Shown in pieces: positions 54,133-62,693 of a DNA stretch of 64,000 nt (its first letter is position 1; each line of letters opens with the position of its first letter). The stretch spans positions 18,783-82,782 of the forward strand of contig CANEVH010000010.1 of NCBI GenBank assembly GCA_947442105.1. Reading direction: 5' to 3'. Under the pieces are notes generated by a model. The model was not told the DNA's origin, made no database searches, and was given only the letters and a program-made list of their open reading frames with translations. The stretch comes from Comamonadaceae bacterium. Lineage in GTDB: Bacteria; Pseudomonadota; Gammaproteobacteria; Burkholderiales; Burkholderiaceae_C. The position numbers were made by a program, and so were the translations under genes.

Positions 54133-55047
54133 CTAGCGCCGCGCGGACAAGGCAATGCCGGCCACGATCAGCAAAAACGCGGCGGCGTGGAAGGCTTGCG
54201 GCGGCTCCCCCAAAAAAGCGGCCGACAGCAGGGCGGCAAAAAATGGGGTGAGGTTCATGAAAACCCCGGCCCTGGCCGGCCCCACCAGCGCCACGCCGGC
54301 GCCCCAGGAACGGTAGGCCAGCACGGCAGGCCCCACGCCTATGAAAATCAAGGCCAGGCCCAGCGGCCAGCCCCAGACCAAGCGGGCGTCGGTCCAAGTC
54401 CATTCCAGCGACGCGCAAGCCACCGCTCCTGCCAGACCAAACACGACCTGCCCGAGCAAGAAGGCGGCCCAATCCGCACGGATGGGGGCAGACTCTGGCG
54501 TAGGGTGGGCCAGCATCCAGCTGTAGCAGGCCCAGGAGAACGACGCCAGCAGCATGTACAGGTCCCCCATCACCCAGTGCATATGGACCAACAGCGCCCA
54601 GTCACCCCGGCAAAGTACCAGCAGCACGCCGCCTATGGAAAGCGCTGCCCCGCACAGTTGGCGCAGCCGCACGGCGGTGCCAAAAAACAGGCGGCCAATC
54701 AGCAGCATCCACACCGGCGTGCTGGCGCCCACCAGGGTGACGTTCATGGGCGATGAGGTGGTCAAGGCCAAGTACAGCAGGGCGTTGTAGCTGGCGATGC
54801 TCAAGCACCCCAAGACCGCAAAGCGCCGCCACTGCGCCCACAGGGGGCTGCCCCGGCGCAGTACCCAGGGCGCCAGGGGCAACAAAATCAGCAGCGCCAG
54901 CGCCCAACGCAGCACATTGAGCGTCATGGGCGAAATGAGCGGAGCCACCATGCGCCCCACCACCGCGTTGCCCGACCACAGCAACGGCGGCAAAGTCAGC
55001 AGGACGATGGCCTTAAGGCTCAGACCCGGGCCATGGGAGGTATTCAT
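54133..55047 (-). CDS. EamA/DMT-family transporter
   Basis: 304 residues from the ATG at 55047; longer in-frame starts read into a CAGCAC triplicate and are not credible. Ten helices (AIVLLTLPPLLWSGNAVVGR, WALALLILLPLAPWVLRRG, PFFAALLSAAFLGEPPQAF). Independent of the similar gene at 52311, with which it shares only the family. Convergent with the SDR gene. Confidence 0.88.
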   Translation of the reverse strand: MNTSHGPGLSLKAIVLLTLPPLLWSGNAVVGRMVAPLISPMTLNVLRWALALLILLPLAPWVLRRGSPLWAQWRRFAVLGCLSIASYNALLYLALTTSSPMNVTLVGASTPVWMLLIGRLFFGTAVRLRQLCGAALSIGGVLLVLCRGDWALLVHMHWVMGDLYMLLASFSWACYSWMLAHPTPESAPIRADWAAFLLGQVVFGLAGAVACASLEWTWTDARLVWGWPLGLALIFIGVGPAVLAYRSWGAGVALVGPARAGVFMNLTPFFAALLSAAFLGEPPQAFHAAAFLLIVAGIALSARR

Positions 55048-55154
55048 GGGAGCCAACTGTAACCAGCACCAGCACCAGCACCTTCGCTGCGCTTGCCCGT
55101 GCATGGGCGCCGCGTGTGGGTTCCGTGCGGCTTGGCCCGATAATCTTGTTGCTT

Positions 55155-55202
55155 ACTTTCATGAAGCGTGATGGCGCGCAGCGCCCTCAGTCATGAATGT
55201 TC
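55155..55202 (+). repeat. Dispersed palindromic repeat, copy E
   Basis: ACTTTCATGA (55155-55164) and TCATGAATGT (55191-55200) around GCGCAGCGCC; arms pair with one mismatch; the spacer is longer than in other copies (26 nt). Lies between two divergent genes. Confidence 0.65.
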
Positions 55203-55212
55203 TTGCACTCTG

Positions 55213-55252
55213 GCTTTCATGAAGGCGCGCAGCACCCCAATCATGAAAGTTC
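55213..55252 (+). repeat. Dispersed palindromic repeat, copy F
   Basis: Best-preserved copy: CTTTCATGA (55214-55222) and TCATGAAAG (55241-55249) are a perfect 9-bp inverted repeat around AGGCGCGCAGCACCCCAA. Lies 11 bp after copy E and about 40 bp before the quinone reductase start, so it could affect its promoter or 5' UTR. Confidence 0.75.
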
Positions 55253-55294
55253 TTCCACCTTAAGCAACACCATTTCCTTTTCGGAGTACCCGCC

Positions 55295-56290
55295 ATGTCG
55301 TCCAGCCTGTCCCGTTCCATCCAAATTGACCAGCACGGAGGCCCCGAGCACATGCGCCTGGTGCACATTGCCGTGGGCGAACCCGGCCCGGGTGAAGTGC
55401 GCATCCGCCATCACGCGGTCGGTTTGAACTACATCGACGTCTACCAGCGCAGCGGCCTGTACCCCATGAACCTGCCGGTGCAGCTGGGCATGGAAGCAGC
55501 GGGCGTGATCGAAGCCGTGGGCGCCGGCGTCACGCACTTGCAGGTGGGCGACCGCGCTGCCTATGCAAGCCAGCCGCCCGGCGCCTACTGCGAGCGCCGC
55601 GTTATGCCCGCCAAATGCGTGTGCAAGCTGCCCGACGCCATCAGCTTCGAGACTGGCGCGGCCATGATGCTCAAGGGAATGACGGCGCAGTACTTGCTCA
55701 AGCGCACCTTGCCCCAAGGCGGCCTGCACGCCGGGGACTTTGTGTTGTTCCACGCCGCCGCCGGAGGTGTGGGCCTGATTGCCTGCCAATGGGCCAAGGC
55801 GCTGGGATTGCAGCTCATCGGCACCGCAGGCTCAGACGCGAAATGCGCGCTGGCGCTTAAAAACGGCGCGTCCTTCGCCATCAACTACGCCACCGAAGAC
55901 TTTGTGGCGCGGGTCAAGGAGATTACTGGCGGCAAGGGCGTGAAGGTGGTCTACGACTCGGTAGGCAAAGACACGTTCGACAAGTCGCTCGACTGCCTGG
56001 CGCCGTTCGGTTTGATGGCCAGCTTTGGCAACGCCTCCGGCCCGGTGGCGCCGGTCTCGCCAGGCATTCTCGGCCCCAAAGGCTCTATTTACCTCACACG
56101 CCAAACCCTGTTCACCCACATCGCCACGCGCGAAAGCACGCAAGACATTGCTGATGATTTGTTCGAGGCGGTGACCAGCGGCAAAGTAACCATCCACATT
56201 GACCAGCGCTACGCCTTGGAAGACGTGCAACAGGCGCACCGCGACCTAGAAGCGCGCAAAACCACTGGGTGCACCATCCTGACCGTCTGA
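55295..56290 (+). CDS. qor: NADPH:quinone oxidoreductase (zinc-free MDR)
   Basis: 331 residues, start 55295 with CGGAG about 10 nt upstream. MDR fold: HHAVGLNYIDVYQRSGLYPM, GMEAAGVIEAVGAGVTHLQV, FHAAAGGVGLIACQWAKALG, VVYDSVGKDTFDKSLDCL, TGCTILTV end. No catalytic zinc cysteines, as expected for quinone oxidoreductases of the crystallin type. It reduces quinones or activated alkenes with NADPH. Stands alone. Confidence 0.93.
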   Translation: MSSSLSRSIQIDQHGGPEHMRLVHIAVGEPGPGEVRIRHHAVGLNYIDVYQRSGLYPMNLPVQLGMEAAGVIEAVGAGVTHLQVGDRAAYASQPPGAYCERRVMPAKCVCKLPDAISFETGAAMMLKGMTAQYLLKRTLPQGGLHAGDFVLFHAAAGGVGLIACQWAKALGLQLIGTAGSDAKCALALKNGASFAINYATEDFVARVKEITGGKGVKVVYDSVGKDTFDKSLDCLAPFGLMASFGNASGPVAPVSPGILGPKGSIYLTRQTLFTHIATRESTQDIADDLFEAVTSGKVTIHIDQRYALEDVQQAHRDLEARKTTGCTILTV

Positions 56291-56296
56291 CTCTGG

Positions 56297-56341
56297 AATG
56301 CGCCAGCGGCCGCGGGTGCGCCCCAGCGGTCGCGGCGCATT
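56297..56341. terminator. Stem-loop between convergent qor and lspA
   Basis: Outer arms AATGCGCC (56297-56304) and GGCGCATT (56334-56341) enclose two near-identical GC-rich blocks. No T run; it may end both converging transcripts in a weak or Rho-assisted way. Confidence 0.45.
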
Positions 56342-56364
56342 ACCTGGATGCGCACCGCGTGGGT

Positions 56365-56862
56365 TCAACGCCCCCGCCGCACCCGCAGCAGCTCGTCCAA
56401 AATCAGGCAGACAGCGCCCACAGTGATAGCACTGTCTGCGACGTTAAAGGCGGGGAAATGCATGCCCGCCCAATGGAAGTCCAGAAAATCCACCACATAG
56501 CCGTAAAGCACGCGGTCAATCACATTGCCCACCGCCCCGCCCAAAATGCAGGCCAGGGCAAAGCAAAACAGGCGCTGAACCGGGTGGTTTTTCAGCATCC
56601 ATACGATCACCACCGCCGCCACCAGGCCCAGGGCGGTAAAAAACCAGCGTTGCCAACCCGAGGCTCCCGCCAGAAAAGAAAACGCCGCGCCCGCGTTGTG
56701 CACGCGCACTAGGTTGAAGAACCCGGTCACCGGAATTCCCTCACCCAGCTGAAAGCTCCCGATCACCAAGATTTTGGTGAATTGATCGGCCAGCAGCAGC
56801 ACCAGCGCAATGGCCAGCCAGTGGACCAGGCCCAGACCCGCAGCGTTACCGCGCCGCGCCAT
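56365..56862 (-). CDS. lspA: Lipoprotein signal peptidase II
   Basis: 165 residues, four membrane helices. The catalytic aspartates sit in [20 protein letters not shown] and [12 protein letters not shown]. Membrane aspartic protease that removes signal peptides from lipoproteins, such as the efflux adaptor and binding proteins in this window. Start 56862 overlaps the ileS stop by one base (TGATG), so it is coupled to ileS, the usual arrangement. Confidence 0.96.
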   Translation of the reverse strand: MARRGNAAGLGLVHWLAIALVLLLADQFTKILVIGSFQLGEGIPVTGFFNLVRVHNAGAAFSFLAGASGWQRWFFTALGLVAAVVIVWMLKNHPVQRLFCFALACILGGAVGNVIDRVLYGYVVDFLDFHWAGMHFPAFNVADSAITVGAVCLILDELLRVRRGR

Positions 56863-59744
56863 CAGGCCACCACGCGGTGTTCGCCCGCGCCATACAGGTT
56901 GCTGACGCAGCGGCCACAAATACCGGGGTGGGCAGCGTCCAAGCCCACGTCGTCGGTGTAATGCCAGCAGCGCTCGCACTTGACCGCCGTGCTGGCGCCG
57001 CAAGTTATCGTCAAGGCGTCCCCGGCTTGCAGCGCCACAGCTGAGGTGATGAACACGAATTTGAGGTCCGCGCCCAGGCTCTGCAATATTTCCAGGTCTT
57101 GCGCGTCGGCGCTAATAGTCACCACCGCCTGTAGCGACGCGCCCACCTGGCCGCTGCCGCGCAGCACCTCGATGTCTTTGTTCACCGCCTCGCGGATCTC
57201 GCGGATGCGCGCCCACTTGGCGCACAAGGCCACATCGGGCGCGTCCAGCGCCACAAAGGTATCCATGAAAATCGAGTCGCGCGTGGTGATAGGCGTTTTG
57301 CCCGCCGCGCCCAGCGTCGCCCAGGCTTCTTCGGCGGTAAAGCTCAGGAAGGGCGCCATCCAGCGCAGCATGGCCTGGGTGATGTTCCACAGCGCAGTCT
57401 GGGCCGAGCGGCGCGCCAGCGAATCGGGCGCAGTGGTGTACAGCCGGTCTTTGAGCACGTCCAGGTAAAACGCGCCCAGGTCTTCCGAGCAAAAAATCTG
57501 CAGCTTGGACACCACCGGGTGGAACTCGTACTGCGCAAAGTGCGCCAGGATGTCGGACTGCAATTGCGCCGTGCGGCTCAGGGCGTAGCGGTCGATTTCC
57601 AGCAATTGCGCATCGGGCACGGTGTGAATGGCTGGGTCAAAGTCGCTCACATTGGCTAACAAGAATTTGAGCGTGTTGCGCACCCGGCGGTAGGTGTCGA
57701 CCACGCGCGCCAAGATTTTTTCGTCGATATTGAGGTCGCCCGAATAGTCGGTGGCCGCCACCCACAAGCGCACGATTTCGGCTCCCATCTTGTCGGTCAC
57801 CTCTTGCGGCGCCACGGTGTTACCCAGGCTTTTGCTCATCTTGCGGCCCTGGCCGTCGGTGGCAAAGCCGTGGGTCAGCAGGCCTTTGTAGGGCGCGCGG
57901 TCGTACAAGGCGCAGCCCAGCAAAAGCGAGCTGTGAAACCAGCCCCGGTGCTGGTCGTGGCCTTCCAGGTACAGGTCGGCTTCCGGCCCTTGCTCATGAA
58001 AGGGCGCACGGTCGTAGGCGTCTTTGTGGCTGCCGCGCAGCACGTGCTGGAAGGTCGAACCGCTGTCAAACCACACTTCCAGAATGTCGGTGCTCTTGGT
58101 GTAAGCCTGCGGCTCGTCGCCGGGTTGGCACAAGATCTCTTCCACCGTGGCGCGGCTCCAGGCTTCAATGCCACCAGCCTCCACCATGTCCGCCGCCTGG
58201 TCCAATATATCCATGGTGCGCGGGTGCAGCTCGCCGCTGTCTTTGTGCAAAAAGAAGGGCACCGGCACACCCCAGCTGCGCTGGCGGCTGATGCACCAGT
58301 CGGGCCGGTTGGCAATCATGTCGCGCAGGCGGGTTTTGCCGTTTTCTGGGTAAAAATCGGTTTGCTCAATCGCGTCCAGCGCCAGTTGACGCAGGGTTTT
58401 GGGCGCTTTGTCTTTGGTGAAGACGCCTGCGCCTTCGTCCATGCGGATGAACCACTGCGCGGCGGCGCGGTAGATCACCGGCGTTTTGTGGCGCCAGCAG
58501 TGCGGGTAGCTGTGGGTGATGGCGTGGGTGGCCATTAAACGGTCACTTTGGCCCAGCACCTCAATAATGCGCGGGCACGCTTTCCAGATGTTCAAGCCGC
58601 CGAACAGGGGTAGGTCGTCCGCATACGTGCCGTTGCCCTGCACCGGGTTCAGGATGTCCTCGTATTTCAGGCCATGGGCCACGCAGCTATTGAAGTCATC
58701 GACACCATACGCGGGGGATGAATGCACCATGCCCGTGCCGTCTCCTTCGCTCACATAGTCGGCCAAGTACACGGGGGACAGGCGGCGGTATCCCTCGTGC
58801 ACGTCGTGCAAGGGGTGTTTGAAGTGCAGCCCGCCCAGTTGTTCGCCCATAGCGGTGGCAATCACGGTGCCGGTCTGGCCGTAGCGCTCCAGGCACTTAT
58901 CGACCAACGATGCAGCCAGCACCAGGTAGCCGCGCGGCGTGTCCACCAGCGCGTAGGTGATGGTGGCGTTGGCGTTGAGTGCCTGGTTGGCTGGAATCGT
59001 CCAGGCGGTGGTGGTCCAGATGACGGCGAAGGCAGATTTGGTGGCCGAGGGCAGGGCGGCCAGACCAAAGGCTGCGGCCAGTGCGGCGGGGTCGGCGGAC
59101 TCAAAGGCCACGTCCAGCGTATCGCTCTTCTTGTCCGCGTATTCAATCTCAAACTCGGCCAGCGACGAGCCGCAGTCAAAGCACCAGTACACAGGTTTCA
59201 AGCCCCGGTAGACAAAGCCGCGTTCAATCACCCGCTTGAACGCGCGGATTTCACCCGCCTCGTTGGCCGGGTCCATGGTGCGGTAGGGGCGTTCCCAGTC
59301 GCCCAGCACGCCCAGGCGTTTGAAGTCTTCGCGCTGCTGGTCGATCTGCTCAGTGGCAAACGCGCGGCTTTTGGCCTGCATGTCGTCACGGCTGAGTTTG
59401 CGGCCGTGCAGCTTTTCAATGGCGTTTTCGATCGGCAGGCCGTGGCAGTCCCAGCCGGGGATGTACTGCGCGTCAAAACCGGCGAGCTGCTTGGACTTGA
59501 CGATCATGTCCTTGAGCACCTTGTTCAGCGCGTGGCCAATGTGCAATTTGCCATTGGCGTAAGGCGGGCCGTCGTGCAGTACAAAAAGCGGTGCGCCAAT
59601 GCGCGAGGCGCGCAAGCGCTTGTACAAACCCGCTTCGTTCCACTGCTTCACCCAGCCGGGCTCACGCTTGGGCAGGTCGCCGCGCATGGGGAAGGGGGTG
59701 TCGGGCAGGTTCAGGGTGGTGCGGTAGTCAACTTTGTCGGTCAT
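56862..59744 (-). CDS. ileS: Isoleucyl-tRNA synthetase
   Basis: 960 residues from the ATG at 59744; an open extension to 59891 overlaps ribF and is not used. HIGH motif [15 protein letters not shown], editing CP1 domain, KMSKS in [10 protein letters not shown], and a C-terminal zinc finger with CERCWHY and CGRCVSNL. Class I synthetase. Middle gene of ribF-ileS-lspA. Confidence 0.97.
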   Translation of the reverse strand: MTDKVDYRTTLNLPDTPFPMRGDLPKREPGWVKQWNEAGLYKRLRASRIGAPLFVLHDGPPYANGKLHIGHALNKVLKDMIVKSKQLAGFDAQYIPGWDCHGLPIENAIEKLHGRKLSRDDMQAKSRAFATEQIDQQREDFKRLGVLGDWERPYRTMDPANEAGEIRAFKRVIERGFVYRGLKPVYWCFDCGSSLAEFEIEYADKKSDTLDVAFESADPAALAAAFGLAALPSATKSAFAVIWTTTAWTIPANQALNANATITYALVDTPRGYLVLAASLVDKCLERYGQTGTVIATAMGEQLGGLHFKHPLHDVHEGYRRLSPVYLADYVSEGDGTGMVHSSPAYGVDDFNSCVAHGLKYEDILNPVQGNGTYADDLPLFGGLNIWKACPRIIEVLGQSDRLMATHAITHSYPHCWRHKTPVIYRAAAQWFIRMDEGAGVFTKDKAPKTLRQLALDAIEQTDFYPENGKTRLRDMIANRPDWCISRQRSWGVPVPFFLHKDSGELHPRTMDILDQAADMVEAGGIEAWSRATVEEILCQPGDEPQAYTKSTDILEVWFDSGSTFQHVLRGSHKDAYDRAPFHEQGPEADLYLEGHDQHRGWFHSSLLLGCALYDRAPYKGLLTHGFATDGQGRKMSKSLGNTVAPQEVTDKMGAEIVRLWVAATDYSGDLNIDEKILARVVDTYRRVRNTLKFLLANVSDFDPAIHTVPDAQLLEIDRYALSRTAQLQSDILAHFAQYEFHPVVSKLQIFCSEDLGAFYLDVLKDRLYTTAPDSLARRSAQTALWNITQAMLRWMAPFLSFTAEEAWATLGAAGKTPITTRDSIFMDTFVALDAPDVALCAKWARIREIREAVNKDIEVLRGSGQVGASLQAVVTISADAQDLEILQSLGADLKFVFITSAVALQAGDALTITCGASTAVKCERCWHYTDDVGLDAAHPGICGRCVSNLYGAGEHRVVA

Positions 59745-59856
59745 GGAGCATCTCGGGTCGGTGCCGTGGGGCAAAAAAGAGGAGGGCGGGTCGCTGGTGT
59801 CGCCTGCTAGGTGCGACAAGCGGGCGGCGCGGGGCAAGGTGCGCCAGCGTGCCCGG

Positions 59857-60831
59857 TCAAATTCGGGCGGCCAGCCAGGCGCGCGCCTCAATGCAGTCGC
59901 GCTGTATGCCCTGGGTCAGGGCGTCCAGGCCGTCGTATTTCAGTTCGTCGTGCAGTTTATGAAGCAGTTCCACGCTAACAATCTTACCGTAGGCCCCCTC
60001 GCTGCCCAGGGCGGCGGGCCAGTCCAGGCAATGGGTTTCCAGCAGCACCCGCCCGCCGTTCACGTCGTTGGCGTCCAGCGAGGGCCGCACGCCAAAATTG
60101 GCGACGCCTGCCACCGGCTGGGCGTCAAGCCCATGCACTTGCACCACGAAGATGCCGCTGGTGGCGGGTTTCCAATGCGCAAAGCGCAGGTTCAGGGTGC
60201 GAAAGCCCAGGCTGCGCCCGAGTTTGCGGCCATGGACCACATGCCCAGACACCCGGTAGGGCCGACCCAGCAGGCGCGCAACGTCTTCCATTTGGCCTTC
60301 GGCAAGGGCGTCGCGCACGGCTGAGCTGGACACCCGCAGGCCATGCACTTCATAGCTGTTCATGCGCGCCACGTCAAAGCCATGCGCCGTGCCTGCGGCG
60401 TCGAGCAGGGCGTAGTCCCCGGCGCGCTTGGCGCCAAAGCGAAAGTCGTCTCCCACCAGCACATATTTGGCGCCCAGCCCGTCTATCAATACCTGCTGCA
60501 CAAAGGTCTGCGGGCTTTGGGCTGCTAGCGCGGCGTTGAACGGCAGCACTACGACCTGGTCCACACCGCTGTGCGCCAAGTCGGCAATCTTGTCCCGAAA
60601 AGTGCCCACACGCGAGGGCGCCAAGTCGGGTTGGCGGGCCAGCTTGGCAAAGTAGTCGCGCGGGTGGGGCTCGAAAGTGAGCACGCAACTGGGCACGCCG
60701 CGCTGCTGCGCCTCACTGCGCAACAAAGCCAGCATGGCCTGGTGGCCCCGGTGCACGCCGTCAAAGTTGCCGATAGTGAGGGCGCAGGACTGGGCCAGCT
60801 CTGGATGATTGAAGCCGCGAAAAACCTGCAT
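59857..60831 (-). CDS. ribF: Bifunctional riboflavin kinase / FAD synthetase
   Basis: 324 residues. N-terminal adenylyltransferase with [19 protein letters not shown]-terminal flavokinase with [20 protein letters not shown] and FRTLNLRF, then [15 protein letters not shown]. It makes FMN then FAD, both needed by the flavoenzymes of the sox and polyamine clusters. First gene of the operon; 112 bp separate it from ileS. Confidence 0.96.
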   Translation of the reverse strand: MQVFRGFNHPELAQSCALTIGNFDGVHRGHQAMLALLRSEAQQRGVPSCVLTFEPHPRDYFAKLARQPDLAPSRVGTFRDKIADLAHSGVDQVVVLPFNAALAAQSPQTFVQQVLIDGLGAKYVLVGDDFRFGAKRAGDYALLDAAGTAHGFDVARMNSYEVHGLRVSSSAVRDALAEGQMEDVARLLGRPYRVSGHVVHGRKLGRSLGFRTLNLRFAHWKPATSGIFVVQVHGLDAQPVAGVANFGVRPSLDANDVNGGRVLLETHCLDWPAALGSEGAYGKIVSVELLHKLHDELKYDGLDALTQGIQRDCIEARAWLAARI

Positions 60832-61007
60832 GGAATATTGTCTTCTTAGAGTTGCCTACGCAGGAGGTCAAAGGGACGAGGGCCCGTACGTCACGTAAAC
60901 GGGTTATATTGTGACGCAGGCATTGAAGGCGCAAAAAGCGCGCCCATCACTGCGGCTTTTGGCGTTCCTTGGTAGTGTTGTATCAACCGAAACTGGAGGC
61001 GTTGTTT

Positions 61008-61565
61008 GTGAAAGTCTTGAAGCTGTCGGCGCAGGGGCTTCCCCAGTCCTGGATTTCCCTTGAACAAGCGGTGGTCAACTACGCCGCAGGCGAAGTGCGC
61101 TGGGAGTCCGGGGCCGAAATCGCGGTGTTTCGCGGCGGCCACAACGCCGTTACCGGCCAGCAGTCTGTCATTCGCGTCAACAGCATCATCGGCACGCGCG
61201 GCGTGCCCAATATCAACCCGTTTAACCTGCGCCCCGGCTTGACCAACGGCAAGCTGTTTGTGCGGGACCGCAACATCTGCGCGTACTGCGGCGGTCATTT
61301 TCACGAGTCCGACCTTACGCGCGAGCACATCATCCCCTTTGCCCAGCAGGGCGTGGACACCTGGATGAATGTGGTCACGGCCTGCCGCCCCTGCAACCAC
61401 CGCAAAAGCCACCGCACGCCCGAGCAGGCGCGCATGCCGCTGCTGTACGCGCCCTATGTGCCCAGCCTGTGGGAAGACTTTATTTTGCGCAACCGCCGCA
61501 TCTTGGCGGACCAGATGGAGTTTTTGATGTCCCACGTGCCGCGCTCCTCGCGCCTGCTGATTTAG
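61008..61565 (+). CDS. HNH endonuclease family protein
   Basis: 185 residues from the GTG at 61008, which sits 8 nt after GGAGG; earlier in-frame starts have no ribosome site. MKVLKLSAQGLPQSWISLEQ, then a conserved mid-region (FNLRPGLTNGKLFVRDRN). The HNH nuclease has four zinc cysteines (CAYCGG and ACRPCNHRK) and the catalytic REHIIPF. Widespread single-copy gene in proteobacteria, chromosomal rather than mobile; physiological role not established. Divergent from ribF. Confidence 0.9.
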   Translation: MKVLKLSAQGLPQSWISLEQAVVNYAAGEVRWESGAEIAVFRGGHNAVTGQQSVIRVNSIIGTRGVPNINPFNLRPGLTNGKLFVRDRNICAYCGGHFHESDLTREHIIPFAQQGVDTWMNVVTACRPCNHRKSHRTPEQARMPLLYAPYVPSLWEDFILRNRRILADQMEFLMSHVPRSSRLLI

Positions 61566-61656
61566 TGGGGGCGGCACGCCTACATTGCAGCGCGGCGTGG
61601 GTAAATTGCCAAAAGTGCCGCAGAGCACTTTGGCTGGGTTTTCAGGGAGGAGAACA

Positions 61657-62589
61657 ATGCAATACAAGAACGAAAGCCTTTTTGCGCGCGCTGCGTCAGC
61701 TACGTCCGCTGCTCCCGCCATAGCCGGTGTGCGCCGCCGCCATGCCTTGGCGTGGGGGCTGTACACCCTGGCTGCCACCAACTTCACGGCCCAAGCCGCG
61801 CAAAGTGACAAAGCTCCGGTTGCTTTGGGTGAGTGGGCCAGCGATTGGGCTCCGCAACTCGACCCCAGCCTCTACTTCGTGAGCGAAAAGCTCGACGGCG
61901 TGCGCGCTATTTGGAACGGAACTGAATTGCGCTTTCGCAGTGGCCGCCCCATTGCCGCACCCGCTTGGTTTGTGGCGGGCCTGCCGCCCCAGCCGCTTGA
62001 TGGCGAACTGTGGATGGGGCGCAAGACCTTTGACCGCCTGTCTGGCGCGGTGCGCAAAGTACAGCCGGTGGATGCCGATTGGCGTGCCCTGCGCTACATG
62101 CTGTTTGATGCGCCCAGCCCTGGCGTGCCCTTTGAGGCGCGGGCGCAGCAAGTGCAAAACCTGGTGCACAAGGCGGACCTGCCTTGGCTGGGGGCGGTGG
62201 AGCAAAGCCGCTTGGTTAGCGCGGCGGGCTTGCAAGCCCGCTTGCAACAGGTGGCGAGCGCGGGCGGGGAGGGCTTGGTTTTGCACCGGCTCGACGCACC
62301 GTGGCAGCCTGGGCGCAGCGAGGCGGTGCGCAAGCTCAAGCTGCAACCCGACGAGGAAGCCACTGTGGTGGCCCATGTGCCGGGCAAGGGCAAGTTTGAG
62401 GGCCAGATGGGCGCCTTGTTGCTGGAAATGCCAGACGGCAAGCGCTTTTCCTTGGGTACCGGCTTTAGCGCTGCGGAGCGCGCCAATCCACCGGCTATTG
62501 GCTCAAGGGTTACCTACCGCTACCGCGACCGTACGCCTTCGGGCTTGCCCAAATTTGCGAGTTTTGTGCGGGTGCGGGCGGCGGAATAG
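61657..62589 (+). CDS. ATP-dependent DNA ligase, LigE-like, probably exported
   Basis: 310 residues, start 61657 behind AGGGAGGAG. After a basic stretch (RRRHALAWGLYTLAATNFTA, QAAQS) that resembles a signal peptide, the nucleotidyltransferase motifs follow: motif I SEKLDGVRA (Lys adenylated), motif III LDGELWMG, motif IV GEGLVLHR, motif V RKLKLQ, then an OB-fold. No extra DNA-binding domains, so a minimal ligase. Such LigE proteins are thought to act in the periplasm, perhaps on DNA taken up for transformation. Confidence 0.87.
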   Translation: MQYKNESLFARAASATSAAPAIAGVRRRHALAWGLYTLAATNFTAQAAQSDKAPVALGEWASDWAPQLDPSLYFVSEKLDGVRAIWNGTELRFRSGRPIAAPAWFVAGLPPQPLDGELWMGRKTFDRLSGAVRKVQPVDADWRALRYMLFDAPSPGVPFEARAQQVQNLVHKADLPWLGAVEQSRLVSAAGLQARLQQVASAGGEGLVLHRLDAPWQPGRSEAVRKLKLQPDEEATVVAHVPGKGKFEGQMGALLLEMPDGKRFSLGTGFSAAERANPPAIGSRVTYRYRDRTPSGLPKFASFVRVRAAE

Positions 62590-62693
62590 GACAGTGGAAT
62601 AGGGCGGTGCACGGGCTTCATCCTTGGGGATCCACGCTTGCGCTATGCTTTGGCGCACATTGCGAGTGAACTCAACGAGGGGCTGGTCTTTTT

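Noticed and set aside
55062..55084. CAGCAC repeated three times upstream of an EamA gene, as a phase-variation tract
   Set aside because: Only three 6-bp units, outside the chosen coding region; too short to suggest slippage.
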